NCBI GenBank assembly: GCA_015183035.1
Contig: JACZZP010000013.1
Coordinates: forward strand, 620,001-684,000
Direction: 5' to 3'
Origin: Meloidogyne chitwoodi
Taxonomy: Eukaryota > Nematoda > Chromadorea > Rhabditida > Meloidogynidae
Length of the DNA stretch: 64,000 bases
Shown here: positions 61,268 to 64,000 of the stretch, piece after piece
Layout: every line of letters starts with the position of its first letter
Numbering within the stretch: the stretch's first letter is position 1
Translations under genes and position numbers: made by a program
The notes under the pieces: model-generated
Database searches by the model: none
The model's input: the letters and a program-made list of their open reading frames with translations, nothing else
What the model was told of the DNA's origin: nothing

Positions 61268-63061
61268 TTTTTAAAATAATTAAATTTTAATTTTTTTTTA
61301 AATTCTATAAAATTAAAAAAAATTAAATTAAATATTTTATTTATTTAATTGTTGTCAAAGGTAAAAAATTAAAAAATAAATTAAAAAGACACTTTTTCTG
61401 CCCTAAAAACATTTTTTTTCTTTTTTTTTAAAAAATCTCAGCAAAATTATTTTTAAATAAAATAAAATAATTTTATTTTTTAAAAAAAAGAAAATTTAAA
61501 TTTATTTTATAAGAAGACACATTATTTTATTGAATTTGCATAATTTATTTATTTTTATTGTGACCATTGCCAATAAATGAAGAGAAGAAAATAGGAGACT
61601 TTTTAGAGGAAGTTAATAAATAAATAAAGTTTTTTCTTTTTTTTTTTTAAATTATTTTTAAAAATACCAAAAATGTTCTAAAATAATTTTAAAATAAATA
61701 AATATTTTTATTTTTTTTAATTATTTTTAAAAAAAACATTTGGGCGCAGAGTATAAATTAGGGGGCGAAGTAATAAGTAGAAGAGAAAATTAAATTTTAA
61801 AAAATTAAAATAGAATTAATTAATTTTATTTTAATAAATAAATAAAATTATTAACTAATTCTTTTTCTTTTCTTTTTTAAAAATAATAAAATAAAAACAG
61901 CTGTCGGCACTGCGCAACATAATAACAAGGAAAAAAGGCAATGACCTGAATAAATAAATTATTAAAAAATAACAAAAATGGCCAAAAAAAGGCGGTTATT
62001 TTTATTTTGTTAATTCAAGTGGACAAAGCTCATGTAATCTTTTTTTATTTAAAAAAATAAAAAAAAATAATTATCAAATAAAAAAGGAGAAAATTTGTTT
62101 TTAATTAAAAAAATAAAATTTAAATTTTATTTTTTAATAAATTATTTAAAAATAAAAAATCATTTAAATATATTAATTTTATTTAAATTATTTAATTAAG
62201 AAAGAAAAAATTTTTTTTAAAATTATCTGGTAAAATAAAATCCCTTTTTCTCCCCTAAAATAATATTATTTATTTAATTTTTAAAAATAAAATTAAAAAT
62301 TTGACATTTTTCCAATTTTGTTAAAAAAATTAAAATTTTAATTGAGAGAATTTTGAAAATTTAATTTTTAAAGAATATTTTTATATAAAAAATATTCTTT
62401 AATGATTAGAAAAAATAATAAAACTTTTAAATATTTATTTATTTTTATTTGTTTTGCACTAAAAATAAATAAATTTATTTATTTATTTATTGTGTTTGTA
62501 AATAAATAAATAAACCTTTTCTTTTTTTATTAAGGTCCGGCAATCAAAAAATAGCCACGCACAGTCTTTTTATTTTATTTTAATATTTGCTGAGAAATTA
62601 TTTTTATTTTTGAATATTATATTTTTTGTTTGTTTTTAATAAAAAATTAGAATATTTAAAATTAACAAAATATATCAGAATTTAACACAAAATCTTCTTT
62701 TTCTTTTATAAATTCCCTTTTTTCAATATCTTCTTACATTTCGTCGAACAATATTGCACGACATTTCGCCTTTACGGCAAAAAAACAACATTTCGTTTAC
62801 CCGAGACCACGATTTTTTGCTGTTGGGACGAAATGTCGTGCAAATTATGTCGACGAAATGTCTGGACAGTCTTCTAATTAAAAATTAATAATTTTGCCCA
62901 AAATTGATATATTATTAATAGAACAATATAATGTTTTTTACAGATTTTAAATTGTATAAAAAATTAAAATAATATCAAAAATTTGTCAAAGTAAAGTGGA
63001 AAAAAGGTAAAAAAAAATCAAAAAATTTAATTAAATTAAAAAAAACGTCCAAAATAAATAA
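61268..63061. other. AT-rich intergenic region with MITE copy 3
   Basis: 1.8 kb between the collagen long-isoform start and the 3' end of the transporter gene. The promoter of the long collagen isoform should be just right of 61268. Only the MITE at 62736-62861 stands out. Confidence 0.5.
62736..62861 (-). mobile_element. MITE, ACATTTCGTCGA family, copy 3
   Basis: 126 bp, inverted relative to copies 1 and 2, with ends ACATTTCGTCGA and TCGACGAAATGT. It shares the inner block TCGTGG/CTCGGGTAAACGAAATG with the other copies. Confidence 0.8.
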
Positions 63062-64000
63062 TCAAATATTATTTTCTTTATTATTTTCTTTATTAATTAA
63101 ACCTTGTTCTGCTGAATTTATTCCATTTAATCTAATTCCATTTTCATCTAAACCTTTCATCATTTTTCTTGTTTCTTCAGTTTTTTCATTTTCTTGTCCT
63201 CCTTGATTTTCATGAAAACGTTTATCCAAATCCTTTAAATTAATTAATTAAAAATTAAATAATTTTAATAAAATAAACTCTTTTCTGAACCCAAGTATAA
63301 GCACCAGAACCAATAAGAACAACCAAATTAGATAACCACCACAATAAAGGTTTTATTTCTCTCCACCATCCAACAGCTATAACAGTTTGTGCTGCAGCTT
63401 TAGCTGTTCCGCTAATATTATGTGTTAAAGCTGAGGTTACTTGAATTTGCCAACCTAATTAATATTAGAAGAGAGTTATAATTTAATTAATAATAATTTT
63501 TAAGTAAATTTAATTTATTTAAAAATTATGGTTCTTCTCTAATTTATGTTCAATTGCTAATTTATAAATAATTATTAAGGGAACACGGGTCCATTTTCCC
63601 ATTTTTTCAAGCAAAATCGAAATTCCTTGTCTTGGTTTGTTCAAAAAAAAAACAGAAAAAAGACCCAAAACGGGACCGTTTCCATAATCAATTAAATTAG
63701 ATTTAAGTTGCCTAACAAAACTAATTTCGATTCATAAACAGCCAAAATTATATATTTATTACTCCTTAAAATAAATAAATAAAAACCTGTAACATATCCC
63801 ATAATAAATCCAAAAAATCCACTTAATGTCATTAATAACCAAAATGTTGTATTAACAATATTTGGTGAATATGGAATAGTTCCCAATTCTCCAGTAATAA
63901 GCATTAAAGGCATAAATAATAAAACAGCATTTAAATTATTATACATTGTCATTCTCCAAATAGAATCTCCAACAATTGGAAGAACTTTTTTTGTATAAAT
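63062..64000 (-). CDS. SLC35C1: GDP-fucose transporter (SLC35C1 type), 5' end outside window
   Basis: Exons seen: 64000-63787 (continues beyond the window), 63454-63279 and 63232-63062. The transporter moves GDP-fucose into the Golgi for fucosylation. The visible C-terminal half has the family blocks [78 protein letters not shown] and [20 protein letters not shown], with about four membrane segments. The final exon encodes a charged, Asn/Glu/Lys-rich cytosolic tail without a recognised motif, ending at TGA. About half of the protein lies upstream, past 64000. Assignment to SLC35C1 rather than other nucleotide-sugar transporters rests on the SGTAKA segment and the order of blocks. Confidence 0.9.

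Overview
The window reads as nuclear DNA of a plant-parasitic tylenchid nematode, most probably a root-knot nematode (Meloidogyne-like). This is inferred from the extreme A+T content, from compact genes cut into many exons by mostly 35-100 bp introns, from donors that usually read AG|GTTTTT and acceptors that often read TTTAAAG rather than TTTTCAG, and from the protein families present. No bacterial, viral, organellar or CRISPR signal was seen. All gene models were built by hand from splice phase and homology recall; coordinates may be off by a base or two.

Layout. 30-713 (-): FLYWCH zinc-finger protein. 1242-1520 (+): 76-aa putative membrane protein. 1878-5790 (-): EFR3. 6169-6833 (+): COP9 signalosome subunit 7, C-terminal half only. 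7006-10125 (+): type I PIP 5-kinase. 10126-15707: gene-poor, with a Merlin-type transposon remnant, a 21-bp minisatellite, a nested hAT-like MITE and a poly-C tract. 15708-18586 (+): synaptotagmin-like double-C2 protein. 19114-19737 (+): unidentified multipass membrane protein, 5' end unresolved. 19892-22370 (-): RRM-like protein with a second Merlin copy in an intron. 22371-24938: fold-back repeats and a MITE. 24939-25815 (+): Sm B. 26430-28154 (+): OLA1. 30026-32699 (+): Sp-family zinc-finger factor. 33958-36034 (-): dual-specificity phosphatase. 38787-42239 (-): mitochondrial FAD glycerol-3-phosphate dehydrogenase. 43619-47530 (-): SNRK kinase. 49509-61267 (-): collagen XV/XVIII (cle-1 type) with an endostatin end. 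63062-64000 (-): GDP-fucose transporter, 5' end outside the window.

Connections. EFR3 (plasma-membrane anchor of the PI 4-kinase complex) and PIP5K (makes PI(4,5)P2 from PI4P) lie within 8 kb, with a C2-domain protein next; this may be chance. The most informative locus is the collagen gene. Two extra first exons, each encoding a signal peptide, join the common exons in correct phase, giving three predicted N-termini from three promoters, as described for C. elegans cle-1.

Mobile DNA is abundant and mostly non-autonomous: two Merlin derivatives with exact 8-bp target duplications, three copies of a ~125-bp MITE, paired MITEs in the phosphatase introns, a 497-bp long-TIR element in a collagen intron, and several tRNA-like sequences.
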